Part shown: positions 33,901 through 43,628 of the stretch, piece by piece | How positions within the stretch are numbered: the first letter of the stretch is position 1 | How the letters are laid out: every line of letters starts with the position of its first letter | Assembly: GCF_029542785.1 (NCBI RefSeq) | Contig: NC_083371.1 | Span: 682,001-746,000 of the forward strand | Direction of reading: 5' to 3' | Source of the DNA: Malassezia japonica | Lineage: Eukaryota; Basidiomycota; Malasseziomycetes; Malasseziales; Malasseziaceae | DNA: 64,000 nt | Translations under genes and position numbers: made by a program | The notes under the pieces: generated by a model | The model's database searches: none | What the model was told of the DNA's origin: nothing | Seen by the model: the letters and a program-made list of their open reading frames with translations, nothing else

Positions 33901-35444
33901 CAATCTTTGGCCTGCTTCAGCTCCTCTCGGTCGTCTTCCCCGAGATCGAGACGCGCAAGCCCAAGGCGGTCCTCGAACCTATTGTGTCGCTGCTTTACCC
34001 CCGCCTCTTTTGCAAGGTGCTGCCCTTCTCCCTGGGCAGGATCGACGATGCGGATACCCAGGAAGAGCTCGCAACGCAGGCAGTCATGCTCCTGTGCGAG
34101 ATCATTGTGAGCATCCGCGCCTTTTGCAAGCACCACAAGCGCGGACACGAGGACGAGCTTGCAGAGCTCCCCGACCTTGGCAACGTGCTCATCGACTCGC
34201 TCGCCTCCCTTTTGCCTGTGCTGCCGCATACAGGCAATGGTCCGTCGATGGACAGCGACGCGCGTCTTTTGTCGCTGTCGTTGTACGATGCGCAGCAAGC
34301 CGACGAGGGCAGCACGCAGAATGTCTCGGAGCGCGTCACCGTCTGGAATGTGGTGCGCAAGACCTACGACCAGCTCGACCTCGACCTCGGCGAGCGGTGC
34401 CTGGGCGCGCCGCTGAATACCAAAAGGACGGTAGAGCTGGAAGAAGAGACGGCACGGCACGCGCTCGAGCTGCTCGTGCAGCAGCTTGCCTACGAGACGT
34501 TCATGGCCCATGTTAAAGGGCGTGCGCGCGACCGCCTCCAGTGCCGCACGCAGTACCGCATATACCTTGGCGAGCCGCTGCGCTGGAACGCCGACATTGC
34601 GCGCGAAATGCTCCACCGCCTCGGCAGCGTTTTGCCCGCGGTGCTCCTCCCCGGCCTGAGCCTCGCGTACATCCCGCCGAGCCCCGAGACGATGAAGCGG
34701 ACACAAGACGTGCAAGAGACTGATGCGATCCTTGCCTTTGTCTTTTGGTCGCTCAATGCGCTCGACCGCTCCAAGCCCGCGGCGCTCGACGAAGAGTGTG
34801 CGACGTACGTGGTGCGTGCGCTTGCGCTCCTCGCCACCTTTTCGCCCGTGCCCCGCCTGCGCCACGTCGCCTTCTCTCTGGTGACGCGCATTGTGCGAGA
34901 CTATACGCCGGTAGAAGCCGCGCTGCGTCTCATGCACGAGATGCTCGTAAGTGAGACGCCGTCGCCGCTGCGTGCGAGTGGCGTCAACTTGTTGCGTGAA
35001 ATGTGTCGCGCACACATTGAGCGCCTCGAGGAGGCGCGTGCTGTGGATGCCAGCAGCGACCCGCTGCTTTCGCAAGGCCGCCTGTGGCACATGCTGCACG
35101 ACGTCGTCTTTGTCTTCCCCGACGCCCCCCAGCCCGACCGCGAGCGCGAGACAGCGCCCGGCGAGCTGGCGGCGTACTTGTCGCAGTACGACTCGTACCT
35201 GCTCGAGTGCTGTACGCTGTACTACTTTGTCCGCACGCGCGATGTGCAAAACTACACCGGCCTTACCGAGCCGCTGCTCGCCGGGCGCATCCAGGAGCGC
35301 TTTGTCGACCCGCTTACCGCGTGGGTCGCCGCCTGGGAAGCCCACGGTGACCTACCCCCCGAACTCTTCACTCAGCTCCGGCTGCTCGGCAGCAGTCTTG
35401 AGCGGTTGAACACCACAGACAAGGAGAAACACGAAGCTCCATAG
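30939..35444 (+). CDS. Large Ser/Thr protein kinase with long uncharacterised C-terminal region
   Basis: Intronless, 1501 aa. After a disordered head, a kinase domain spans about residues 150-425: glycine loop GRGRFSTV (158), AVKH lysine, HRDVKPENV (281-289), DFGLA (302), and the activation segment CGSPAFHCPE. All catalytic elements are present, so activity is expected; CGSPxxxxPE recalls CAMK-like kinases. Around 490-650 lies a second conserved-looking block (MRVLSFIKYCFRCAG ... MLVFNVWVSF) that could be a kinase-associated regulatory fold. The last ~650 residues are helix-rich and HEAT/armadillo-like in appearance. I do not recognise the orthologue. The start is the first ATG of the frame; upstream exons cannot be excluded. 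It converges on EBP1 with 39 bp between stops. Confidence 0.75.
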   Translation: MLDPVGLYGPVRGVAAQRKTGPSGPSSGAGPSGDKEGTEGTVTPTSPVSQRASGAQPAEDAPRQQDPKSAKSAAAAAAKRERLEWERTRGAGSSVLLWYEDVRVNNPSELDHFGWTAPEVVPPLPKVLARSAEPVEVVGMDRLLDWGICDYTMLPRTLGRGRFSTVYLALKNGEKFAVKHTPLFPHHELVATRLLREPTLLAELPPHPNLVKVVETIRTPGHFYLVEEFLEGYVTLEALIPRLSSTKPPKAPVLPLAAAEKIFSQLVLVLHAIHWPLRVCHRDVKPENVLVHPETLHLKLLDFGLATHFSKSRAKLTTCCGSPAFHCPEIVTALTQPPGSVSYWGPEVDAWTCGVTLLRCLSGIRYPLGTSHATPQAMASRAKRVLQTLPAHPLRDQIARLLDLNGEKRMKNFQDIAQHYLALQTEPTAPIRRELKSTSFVPNMPQHSMMLPLVLKSDPAVQTPPGAVQDVPTDGAGAPAYTKLTLLNPTKLHNMRVLSFIKYCFRCAGILYHTLPESDERATQRLRWQAALGGSSAGSVPTTPFGDPNVTSRALECVVELTHDEAQGPFSSLVQSVLSMFGQKPKPEPLVIMPPRSSQTPGTALPSPGKDEAVRPSSGPSGKQGPLKMLVFNVWVSFAQGDVPDADMIVPEVFLHGPHDEAPSQFPSHAPKSHKPHAHFAEEPGLHIDTRPERLPQPVSTPSSPITRIQSPSATRRGSRRGTSRPNAVHVYISDPRAVPYVRGALSNGGVHKPEVVPGEPRRPSSDRGLAHLRNAPISSPFRSGATTPGGDESMATESFSADELVASLDAIEGACRATLLLRTRESDATGSARSAESSTARARAHRLYRLVFRLFTQLESTLSNAVHCDALRGQMAELNFRALDVLSPALSLVGEDDSLPSNEVHMEANFGAESGEERAASTGSLSLAVLELFARNSSAKEMCLGIQEQIERLSTACQSRNTSPVQGESEDDCVAPLMRNEAMLVQAIFGLLQLLSVVFPEIETRKPKAVLEPIVSLLYPRLFCKVLPFSLGRIDDADTQEELATQAVMLLCEIIVSIRAFCKHHKRGHEDELAELPDLGNVLIDSLASLLPVLPHTGNGPSMDSDARLLSLSLYDAQQADEGSTQNVSERVTVWNVVRKTYDQLDLDLGERCLGAPLNTKRTVELEEETARHALELLVQQLAYETFMAHVKGRARDRLQCRTQYRIYLGEPLRWNADIAREMLHRLGSVLPAVLLPGLSLAYIPPSPETMKRTQDVQETDAILAFVFWSLNALDRSKPAALDEECATYVVRALALLATFSPVPRLRHVAFSLVTRIVRDYTPVEAALRLMHEMLVSETPSPLRASGVNLLREMCRAHIERLEEARAVDASSDPLLSQGRLWHMLHDVVFVFPDAPQPDRERETAPGELAAYLSQYDSYLLECCTLYYFVRTRDVQNYTGLTEPLLAGRIQERFVDPLTAWVAAWEAHGDLPPELFTQLRLLGSSLERLNTTDKEKHEAP

Positions 35445-35483
35445 TAGCTAGTCTGTAAACTACGATCGCAAAACGCATACTCC

Positions 35484-36639
35484 TTAGGCGGACTCGGCGG
35501 GCGCCGGCGCGGCCTCCTTCTTGTTCTTCTTCTTCGTTTGCCGGACTGCCGTAGCAAGCAGCGCCTTGATCTCCTCGTCGGCCACCTGCTTCTCGCTCTT
35601 GACCTTTTCGGGGGTGTACCACGTCGGGGCAGGGGTGAGGCGGATCGCGCCCTTGGCATTCACCGCCACCGTGAAGAAAATCTGCGTAGTGATCGCCGAG
35701 GCGCTCGAGTCGACGAGCACCTGGAAGGGCGTCACAAGGTTGTGGTTCGCGCACTCCTGCACACCCATGCGGGCGCGCTTCTCGTCCTCAAGCGCACGCA
35801 GGTTGAACGGGAAGGCACCGGCCTTCTTTTGGATCTCCGAGTAGACCTTGCGCGAGGTGGCCATCTTCAGCAGGTAGGTCGAAGTGGTCTTGCGGTAGAT
35901 CGAAGTGTGCGCGTCGTCTGACTTGCTCTTGCCCTCGGGGCTGGTGGTCACGACAATGTCCACACCGTACACCTCGTTCTCCTCCAGCTTGCAGGCGTCG
36001 GGGCGCGACGAGGCGTCGCCACCGAATGCAATCTTCTTCTTGCCGGCAATCTCGTCCTTGCCAAAGAGGTTGGTCTGGATGCCGTCAAGACCGCGCACGT
36101 CAAACTCCTTGATCGCAGTCTCAACCTGCTTCTGAATGTCGTGGTTCAGCGCACCCGGCTTCATCAGGCGGATGGCGACGTCAGCGGCGACGTGCGCAGC
36201 CTGGAGCGCATCGGCAGTGCGGCCGGTCACGGGCTGGGCATCCGAGGCGCCCACCACCACGGTCTCGGCAAGGACCGCGGGGAAGCCGTCGATCTGCGCA
36301 CCAAGCTGCACCTTGACCACATCGTTGGCCTTGAGCGCAGTCTTGGAGGCCTCGTCGCTCGGCAGGGGAGCGTAGTTGCACACCACATTGTTGATCGAGA
36401 TCGTGGTGGGGAAGGCCGAGCCCTTGGACAGCTTCTTGTCCTTGTAGACGGCAGCGGCGCCCTCCTCCACGGCCTTGTCACCGAGTTCGATCAGCTCGAG
36501 GATGGTCTTGCCCTCGGCAACCGCCTCGACAACGGTGCGAATCGCCTTGGAGGCAATCTCACCAGCAGTCTTGTACTGCGCGTTAGCGAATAGGACCTAC
36601 CTTGGTCAGCGTAACGTCAAAGTTCTCCGTCTCGCTCAT
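35484..36639 (-). CDS. EBP1/PA2G4-type methionine-aminopeptidase-fold protein
   Basis: Exons 36601-36639 and 35484-36575 (25-nt intron 36576-36600) encode 376 aa. Exon 1 gives MSETENFDVTLTK and exon 2 continues YKTAGEIASKAI, the classic start of PA2G4/Ebp1 and fission-yeast Cdb4. A pita-bread aminopeptidase fold follows (FPTTISINNVVCNYAP, LMKPGALNHDIQ, MGVQECANHNLV). The usual five metal ligands of a true aminopeptidase are not evident, and the C-terminus ends in a Lys-rich RNA-binding-like tail (RQTKKKNKKEA). Ebp1 proteins bind the ribosome exit tunnel and rRNA and bear on growth control. A TCACGTGA palindrome lies 35 bp upstream. Confidence 0.9.
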
Positions 36640-36673
36640 CGTGTCCAGAGGGAGGGGCCGCAGAATAAGAAAA

Positions 36674-36681
36674 TCACGTGA
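36674..36681. promoter_or_regulatory. TCACGTGA palindrome upstream of EBP1
   Basis: Eight-base palindrome with a CACGTG core, 35 bp upstream of the EBP1 ATG. The same octamer sits before the NDUFA4-like gene (54842). A Cbf1-like site is inferred. Confidence 0.45.
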
Positions 36682-36720
36682 CACTACGAGCTTGGGCCAA
36701 GATCGACAGGCCCAGGCACA

Positions 36721-38745
36721 CTACTTGTTGCGCTTGAGCTTGGAGAACATCTTTTTCAGAGGGTTGCTCGAGCCCGGATAGGGCGGCGCGTTGTCGTTGG
36801 TGCTGCCCGAGTAATCGTCTTGCGGGCGCTGAGAGGTGCGCTCGCGATACGCACGACGCGCCGCCAGCGCACGGCTCCGCTCCTGCTTCTGCAGCTCGAG
36901 CGCAAGCTGGTAGTCGCTGTCCGCGCCCGCGTCTTGGCCACGGCGGCGCGCACTGCCGGTGTAGGGTGCATAGACAAAGTGCGAGTCAAAGTAGTTGTTG
37001 TACTCGCCGCGGGGGTCTTGCAGACTCTCCCACACGATCCGGTCCTCCATCAGGAAACCGGCATCGGTGACGAGCGTAAAGAGCTCCGGCGAGCCGCCTT
37101 CGCCTTCGTTCGACCGCCGGCGGTAAATTACAGAGAGATGAGAGTTGCGGAAGAGCACGGAAAGCGTGCCGGCAGGGAGCGTCTGGCGCAGCTGCGCGAT
37201 GCCGTACGGCGTGAGCTGCGTCTTGTGCTCCTCGAGGAACTCTTGCACGAGCGCAGCCTGCTCGGCACCGGACGACGCAGAGGCCGTGCCGAATGGGTTG
37301 CTCGACGAGGAAATCACATGGCCGTTAGTCTGCGCGTCGCCATTCGCCACGGCCAGTGTCGCACCATTGTAGCTCCCTGCCTGCTGCACCGCCGAGTACA
37401 TCGGCTGCTCACTGGGGTCCGGAAGCCAGCCGTGCACCAAAGACACGCCGGCCAGGCGGAAAAGCGCAAGGGCGTCGGCACCGCTGCTGTCAGAAACAAA
37501 GTGTGTCGGCGCGTCAAAGCCAATGTCCACGTCAAGGCCACGCTGCAAAGAAGGAAGGACACGGAGCGCAGCACCGAGCTGCGACGCGTTGTTGCCGACG
37601 TTCTGAGCCAGGAGCAGCTCCGTCAGCTTCGAAGAGAGGTAGGAGTAGGACACCGCAGGGCGGTCCGCAGGCGTAATTTCTAGCCGGCCCTCGAGCAGTA
37701 GCACATTACACAGGGCAATCAACGAGCACGGGCCATTTTCGTTCTGCATGATGATCTTGGTATTCCGGCCATTCCACGACAGGTCCTTGAGCGACCACTG
37801 CACTTCGTCGGCAGAGCCTTCCTGTGCAAGCGCACGCGCGATCTCAGCATCGGCATCGATCTGGTCCTGATTCTGGGCGGGGGCACTCGGCGTAGACTCG
37901 GTCGCGGCCGTGGCCGCGGTGGCGGTCGCCGCACCGGTCGTCACACCGGCCGCAGGCGCAAGGTAGCTCAGCGCAGGCGCATCTTGCGTAGCGTACGAGG
38001 ATGTGCCCTGCGGGGCAGCAGGAACGTCGCGAGCCGCGTACGAGGGGGCATCTTGGGCACTGTACAAGCCCAAGCCACTCGCGGGAGCATTCGACGAAGT
38101 CGGCACGGACGTCGTCGCGTACGACGTAGGCGCAGGCGTCGTGTACGACGTGGGTGCCGACGTGGTATACGCCGAACTAGCCGGGGCCATGTACGACGTG
38201 GCAGGCGCCGGCGTCTCGTACGACGTGGCGGGCGCCGATGACTCGTATGCGGCGGGAGCCGACGATTCATACGACGACACCGGAGCCGACGGCTCCTGAT
38301 ACGATGCCGAGGCCAGGAAAGGGTTCTTGGGCGCAGCGGTCGTAGTGTATTGTGTTCCCGTAGCATACGGCGTGCCCGTGTTCGCCGCCGGTTCCTTGCT
38401 CGCATACGCTGAGCTGCCCCCCGTCTCGTACTGCGTCTCCTGCGGCGACTGCTCGGGAAGCGGCGCCTGCTTCGACACGGGCGAGCGGTAGGTACCTCCT
38501 GCAAACAGGGACGCACTCTCGCCAAACCCAGACTCTTGCACCGGAGCATGGATGCCCGCCGGCGCGCCCGAGTCGGGGCTGGCCAGTGCGTGAGGGACGT
38601 GCGCCTGGGACGCCGTCGAAAAAGTGGGCGAGCTCAGGTCGAGACCCACCAAATCATCTAGGACGCTTGCATGTCCCTCATTCTGCACACTTTTCTCTGT
38701 GCGATTAGCTTGCGCGGCCTGCGCAAGGAAGGGGTTCGTAGACAT
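36721..38745 (-). CDS. MINDY-family (FAM63) K48-specific deubiquitinase
   Basis: Intronless, 674 aa from the ATG at 38745. The first ~310 residues are disordered: a head MSTNPFLAQAAQ, two further NPF motifs, and a low-complexity Ala/Ser/Tyr/Pro stretch of imperfect repeats around SSYESSAPA and TSYxTPAP. The catalytic domain begins at about residue 325 with the block IIMQNENGPCSLIALCN, whose nucleophile is Cys340, and ends with the HLSVIYRR histidine region and a YNNYFDSHFVYA block. MINDY-1/2 enzymes trim K48-linked polyubiquitin. The C-terminus is Arg-rich and basic (FSKLKRNK). NPF motifs bind EH domains of endocytic proteins, so a role in endocytic sorting is possible. The divergent YPD1 start lies 127 bp away. 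Confidence 0.88.
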   Translation of the reverse strand: MSTNPFLAQAAQANRTEKSVQNEGHASVLDDLVGLDLSSPTFSTASQAHVPHALASPDSGAPAGIHAPVQESGFGESASLFAGGTYRSPVSKQAPLPEQSPQETQYETGGSSAYASKEPAANTGTPYATGTQYTTTAAPKNPFLASASYQEPSAPVSSYESSAPAAYESSAPATSYETPAPATSYMAPASSAYTTSAPTSYTTPAPTSYATTSVPTSSNAPASGLGLYSAQDAPSYAARDVPAAPQGTSSYATQDAPALSYLAPAAGVTTGAATATAATAATESTPSAPAQNQDQIDADAEIARALAQEGSADEVQWSLKDLSWNGRNTKIIMQNENGPCSLIALCNVLLLEGRLEITPADRPAVSYSYLSSKLTELLLAQNVGNNASQLGAALRVLPSLQRGLDVDIGFDAPTHFVSDSSGADALALFRLAGVSLVHGWLPDPSEQPMYSAVQQAGSYNGATLAVANGDAQTNGHVISSSSNPFGTASASSGAEQAALVQEFLEEHKTQLTPYGIAQLRQTLPAGTLSVLFRNSHLSVIYRRRSNEGEGGSPELFTLVTDAGFLMEDRIVWESLQDPRGEYNNYFDSHFVYAPYTGSARRRGQDAGADSDYQLALELQKQERSRALAARRAYRERTSQRPQDDYSGSTNDNAPPYPGSSNPLKKMFSKLKRNK

Positions 38746-38798
38746 GACGATCGAAGCCGACCACGGGACAAGCTCGAGAGTGGAGTGGAACGTGGTGC

Positions 38799-38804
38799 CA
38801 CGTG
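38799..38804. promoter_or_regulatory. CACGTG E-box in the MINDY/YPD1 divergent promoter
   Basis: Perfect CACGTG 54 bp upstream of the MINDY start and 69 bp upstream of the YPD1 start. Role inferred. Confidence 0.4.
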
Positions 38805-38872
38805 CGTTCCCCTGCAGGATTTGCGCCGACGCATCGTGTCCCGACGCCAAGAGCTTACGCGGCGTGGCTACC

Positions 38873-39353
38873 ATGAGTGCCGACTCGGTACGTACTCTTT
38901 TGCTTATCATGCAGAAAGTCGCAGACAATGCTTCTGCGTTGCCTCCCGATGTGATCGACATCGAAGTATTTGAGCAGCTCCTCGAGATGGACGAGGAAGA
39001 CGACCGTGATTTCAGCAAGAGCCTGGTGTACAACTACTTTGAGCAGGCCGAGAGCACGTTTGAAAATATGCGGAAAGCACTGTACGTATTGCTGCTAATG
39101 CAGTGCATCGGAGGCGCTAGAGGAACTTTCGACGTTGGGTCACTTTCTTAAGGGCTCGTCGGCCGCGGTGGGTGTTATCAAGGTGCGCGACAGCTGCGAG
39201 GCTATGCAGCACTACGGAACATGCCACGGCGCCGACGGCGTGACAGAGCTGAGCAAGGAAGAGGCCATTGCTCAGCTGAAAAATACGATGGAGCAGGTCA
39301 AGCTCCAATATAAAGAGGCGGAGGCGACGTTGCGCGCATTTTTTGGCGCGTAA
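38873..39353 (+). CDS. YPD1: Histidine-containing phosphotransfer protein Ypd1
   Basis: Exons 38873-38887, 38915-39081 and 39104-39353, with introns of 27 and 22 nt, encode 143 aa. The Hpt motif is LGHFLKGSSAA with the phosphoacceptor His at residue 74, followed by the four-helix-bundle remainder. Ypd1 relays phosphate from hybrid histidine kinases to the response regulators Ssk1 and Skn7 in the osmotic and oxidative stress pathways, so it is usually a single-copy hub. Exon 1 encodes only MSADS. The 27-nt intron has no in-frame stop, so retention, or starting at the ATG at its 3' end, would also give an open protein; the N-terminus is therefore less certain than the rest. The protein is slightly shorter than yeast Ypd1 (167 aa). 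Confidence 0.88.
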
Positions 39354-39400
39354 ACATGGATGCATCGCCAATACTCGATACCTGCGGTTGAGCCATGCGC

Positions 39401-42400
39401 CTATGAAAATCGCTGCAGCGCTTCGGCTACTTTCGCGGCCGGGCCGGCGAGCACGGCCGGGGACTCGGATGCCCTGCGATAAGTCTGGCGATGTACGAAC
39501 CATGCCGTATTCAGTAGACATTCCTCTAGTGACTCATCCACAAGCCCCTCGGCTTGTAGGAGAAAGAGAATCTGCTCACTTGTGCTCATGCGCACCGTAG
39601 GGAAACGGTGCGCGAGAAATCGGGAGATCGGCTCGAGCGCAGCCTCTCGGAGCGCAGGGTGGCGCAGCGATTGCACCGTGCTGGGTCAGCAAAACAAAAC
39701 GTACATGTGCATACCGGCCAAGAGCCGCGGCACACTCTTGAGCGTGCCAATGTGCGCCGTAGCAAGCCGCAGAAGCCGGGCAAGACTGGGTCAGTAAGTC
39801 GACGTACACAGGGTACAGAGGGGGGTAGGACCGCTGGGCGACATCCCACTCGAGCATGTGCTGGACTGTCTGCATCAATGGGACAAACACGCGGTTATCG
39901 CGCACATGACGCGCTCCAAGCGAGGCCAGCTCGCAAAAGATGGCACACACGTCCGCATCGCTGGCTTGCACGGACCAGTCGACGAGCGCACGCCCGGCGT
40001 CGCGGAGCTGGGTGAGCAACTAGACGTACTGCTGTCTCGGAGCGGCTCCCAATTGTACGCGCAAGCATCGGCAGGAGCGATGCACGGTACGCGTCTTGGC
40101 ACAGTAGGGGAATGATGCGCGGAAAGGCGGTGTGCGCGTCGCGGAACGTCGCCTCCGGCGCATCGAGCGCAGTTTGGAGCGCAGCCTGCGCAGGAAGAGG
40201 TAACACGCTCGCGAGGTCGGCCAGGACAAGGCACGCCGTGCTGCGCACCGAGTCAATGCGCTCAGCCAGGCCAGCACTAAGCGCCTGCGCAATGCAGGCA
40301 AGGTTCTCCGGCTCGACCTGCTTCGCATGCAGCGCCAAGAGGGCCGTGCGCAGGGACTGCATGCACTGCGCACGTACCCATGACCCAACGTCGCCGCGCT
40401 GGTCGGTGGTATAATCGTCCAGCCCGTGCACTAGGGCTGCAAGTAGAGACTCGTATTCGTCCAAAGAGGAGCGCAGTAGGTGCGGCAGCGCAGCGGCTGC
40501 ATTGCGCCGCGTCTCGACATCGACGCCGTGTTGGACCGCATCGCAGAGCAGTGCACGTCGCTCAGGGAGCAGGAGCGAGCACGTCGAACCCAGCGCCAGT
40601 ACGCCTGCACGCTGCTCGTCTGGCGTGGATGTGGTCCACGCGTCGAGCATGCGCGAAAAGAGGGTATGCACAACGGCATCGTCGCCCAGCGCTTCGACGG
40701 CACACGCAGCTGCCTCGTGAATGCTCGGCTCGGTACGCGCCGTGGCTGTCGTGAGCAGCTTAAGTACTGCCTCGTGGCGTGCTTGCTGGGCTGAAGCAGC
40801 TGCCACGACGAGGCACGCCGCCTCGAGGACCATGGCGCCGCCGGGTGTGGAAAAGAGTCGGGGTGGGATATGCAGTGCTCCAGAAAGCGCCACTTGTGCC
40901 AGTGCTGGATTGGTAATGTGATTGCACACAGACACGAGTGCCATCAAAGCACCATGAACGACGTTGGGGTCAGACGTCTGCGTCGCTGCAACGAGCTGGA
41001 CGACGGCCTCGTGCGCAGAGCCCTCCAGGGGAAGAGTCTGGCCAAAGGCCAGTGCACCGAGTTTTCGCACATCCGCGTCCCAGTACGACAGGCAGATCCG
41101 CTGCAGATGGCCCAGCAGCGCGGATCGATATTCGGAATACTGCGCAATACGAGGTGCACACACCGTGTACGCATTGCGGCGCACACCGACAGCCGCAAAG
41201 TCGGTTTCGCGCAGGACAGCAATGCCGTGCGGAATGTGGGGCGTACGTCCGACCCACTCTTGGAAGGCTGCACTGGCTGCACGACGAATCGATACGTCGC
41301 GATCGAGTGTCGCAACGACAAGCAGGCGCTGTGCAACGCTGAGTGCACATGGAGCAAGGGTATCAATATGCCGGACGCGCGCCATCGCCCAGAGCACGTA
41401 GCAGCACGCGTCGCGGACGTTGCTCCCGACCGAGCTTGCGCCACGTCGCAGGTCAAACAGCAGCCCACGCAGGACCCAGTAGAGAGTACGGCAAAGGAGC
41501 GAGGTGGGGATCAGTGCACGGCGAGTGCACTCTGCCAAGGCCAAAAAGACGCCGTGCCACGTACAGTCGGATACGGCGTACAAGTCCAAAGCATCCAGGG
41601 GAGGAACAGTAGCAGCATCGAATGTTTCAGGTAGCCCTGGCATGAGCGCAGCAGGAGGGATATCACCGAGGCGCACATGCTCGGTAAGCTGCTCGAGCAG
41701 CGCCTCGATAATTTGCGCACGTAAATCTTCCGGGAGCTTCGCCGCGACGCGCGCGAGGCCTTTTGCGGCGCTAAAACGTACACGCGAGTCCTGCATCAGC
41801 AGCGATACGTACCGCATGCCCAAGCGCAGAGAGGAGCGCATCAACCATGTCGTCTACACGCTCATCGTCCGGATTGCCGGCCAAGAGCTGCAAAGCAAGG
41901 CGGCCCATGAGCTTGACCCGGAATCGATCGACGAGCATGCTCTTTTTCTCCCATGGCTCGTACATTCTCAGTAGCTGTTGGATGGCGTCCATATGGCGTA
42001 GGACGAATGCCGCATCGCTGCTTTTGGCAATGGCACACAACGTCTGGAGAATACCCGTCGCCTGGGTCAGCCCCAGGACCTACCTCGAATGGCGACTTGG
42101 TCACCAGCATACGGTCCTGAGCCCATGTCAAGAAAGGCGAAAAGAGCGGCCGGACTACGTCCCGCCGGCGGTATAGGCAGCCGAGAAGGACACTTGATGC
42201 GTCGCGTTCTTTACCAGGCCGCGCAAGGAAATAGCGCGCGACATGCTCGATGCGGTCGGACGCGGAAGACGCATCGTCACCTGCAAGAGCAAAGGGGACT
42301 AACGCCACGAGCGAAAGCCAAAGCAACAGTGCATAGAGCGTCTCCCAGCGTACATGTTTTTCGCGCTCCGCGTCGTCTTGCAACGATTCGAGCAGCGACA

Positions 42401-42850
42401 AAAGGGGCAGCAGGTCGCTCACCTCATGCGGAAGAAAACGCGCTGTCTTAGACACGATACGCACACACGAGCTTGTAGCCACGGACTTTGGTATAGATGT
42501 AGAGCAGGCGGCAGTAGCGCCAAAGCCTCCCGCGCTCCGCCGCCGTACCCTGCTGTACAACATATTCTTGTAGTCCCTGTGCTGGCGGGCCGATCAGCTT
42601 TTCCAAGTACGGATCCAGCAGATACGACTGCTCTTGGTACACGTTGATCTGCATGAGTCGAGCGACGTACCTCGCGCTCGAGTTCGTCGAGCAAATCCGC
42701 TGCGCCGTCAGCGCCTGTGCGTTGCCGCTCGAGAAACTCGGCTTGTTTTGCAAAGTACGCTTCGGCCCCTTCAAAGCGCACCAGTTCTGCTTTCTCCGCG
42801 TCGGCGCCATCGGTATATTCGTCCAGCGCACCTTTCGCGCCGGACGACAT
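39401..42850 (-). CDS. Tubulin-folding cofactor D
   Basis: Eight minus-strand exons (42671-42850, 42465-42648, 42084-42442, 41813-42061, 40030-41790, 39808-40007, 39705-39785, 39401-39680), split by seven introns (six of 22 nt, one of 24), give 1097 aa. All joins keep frame. Diagnostic blocks are INVYQEQSYLLDPYLE, YTKVRGYKLVSRFLPHEV (across an intron) and DSRVRFSAAKGLARVA, as in TBCD, S. pombe Alp1 and S. cerevisiae Cin1. The rest is HEAT repeats. Cofactor D captures beta-tubulin and, with cofactors C and E and Arl2, assembles the alpha/beta heterodimer. The start at 42850 is 51 bp from the divergent FAM192A start; the 3' end is 47 bp from that of YPD1. Confidence 0.92.
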
Positions 42851-42901
42851 TACGGCCAGGTCCAACACTGCAGGCCCCGATCAAATCGGGCTTCGTCGAC
42901 G

Positions 42902-43573
42902 ATGAGTGCGCCGGGCGTACCCCCGTCGCGGTTCGTGAGCCAGGATGAGCTGAATGAGGAGGAGGATCGCCGTGAGAAGGAGCTGAAGGAGGTGTATGAA
43001 TGGTAGGTCAATGATCTAATCGCAGGATTGGACAAGAAATGCCGGAGCGCGCGCCGTATGAAGACAAGTACGACCCACGGCCTTTGTACGAGGTATGTGA
43101 TCCAGCTCATGTAGCGGTTGAAAGAGCAGCAAGACAAGAAGCAGGATGAGATGGATGATATGTTCCGTCTAGCGAATCAGTACCGCGGTCTGGACGAGTC
43201 CGAGTCCATGTTCCTCGCGGATGTGCAGCGCGAGAAGAAACGCCGTGAGGACGAGAAGAAACGCGAGGATAACACGGCCCTAGAGGAGTTCCGGAAAGCG
43301 GCAGAGAGCAAGGCTGCACCGTCACCGAGCACGGAACGCACCGTCCCCATGCCGACGATTCCCAAAAGCAAGCCGCGCTCAGCTGCGAAACGCAAACGCG
43401 ACGGAGCTTCGGCGTTGGGTATCGTACGCAAGCCGGCCAAGGACACAGAAAAGCCTTCGAACGATAAGGATGTACCTACGAAGAGCGTACAAGATGCCCC
43501 TATGTCGTCCAGTGAGAAGAGCACAAGCGCAGATTCGGACGCATCAGCCAAGCGCCCAAAAAGCAAAGAATAG
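42902..43573 (+). CDS. FAM192A/NIP30-domain nuclear protein
   Basis: Exons 42902-43002, 43026-43092 and 43115-43573 (introns 23 and 22 nt) give 208 aa. The spliced N-terminus reads SRFVSQDELNEEEDRREKE, then YDPRPLYERLKEQQDKKQDE, then FRLANQYRGLDESESMFL: this is the NIP30 domain of FAM192A (PIP30, PSME3IP1). In animals the protein binds the proteasome activator PA28-gamma in the nucleus; a fungal partner is not established. The C-terminal half is a charged coiled coil followed by a Lys/Ser-rich disordered tail with likely nuclear signals (KPRSAAKRKRDG). Confidence 0.85.
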
Positions 43574-43628
43574 CTCGGACATCGAGCGACACATGTAAAA
43601 AAAGACCCTTTATCACTACTTCATAACC

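Noticed and set aside
33609..35345. 578-codon minus-strand frame opposite the large kinase gene
   Set aside because: Antisense shadow without a recognisable domain; the sense strand is the one with kinase motifs in the same uninterrupted frame.
38055..38320. Tyr/Ser/Ala/Pro repeats in the MINDY gene as a separate repeat element
   Set aside because: The repeats are degenerate at DNA level and lie in the disordered part of the protein; nothing suggests an independent element.
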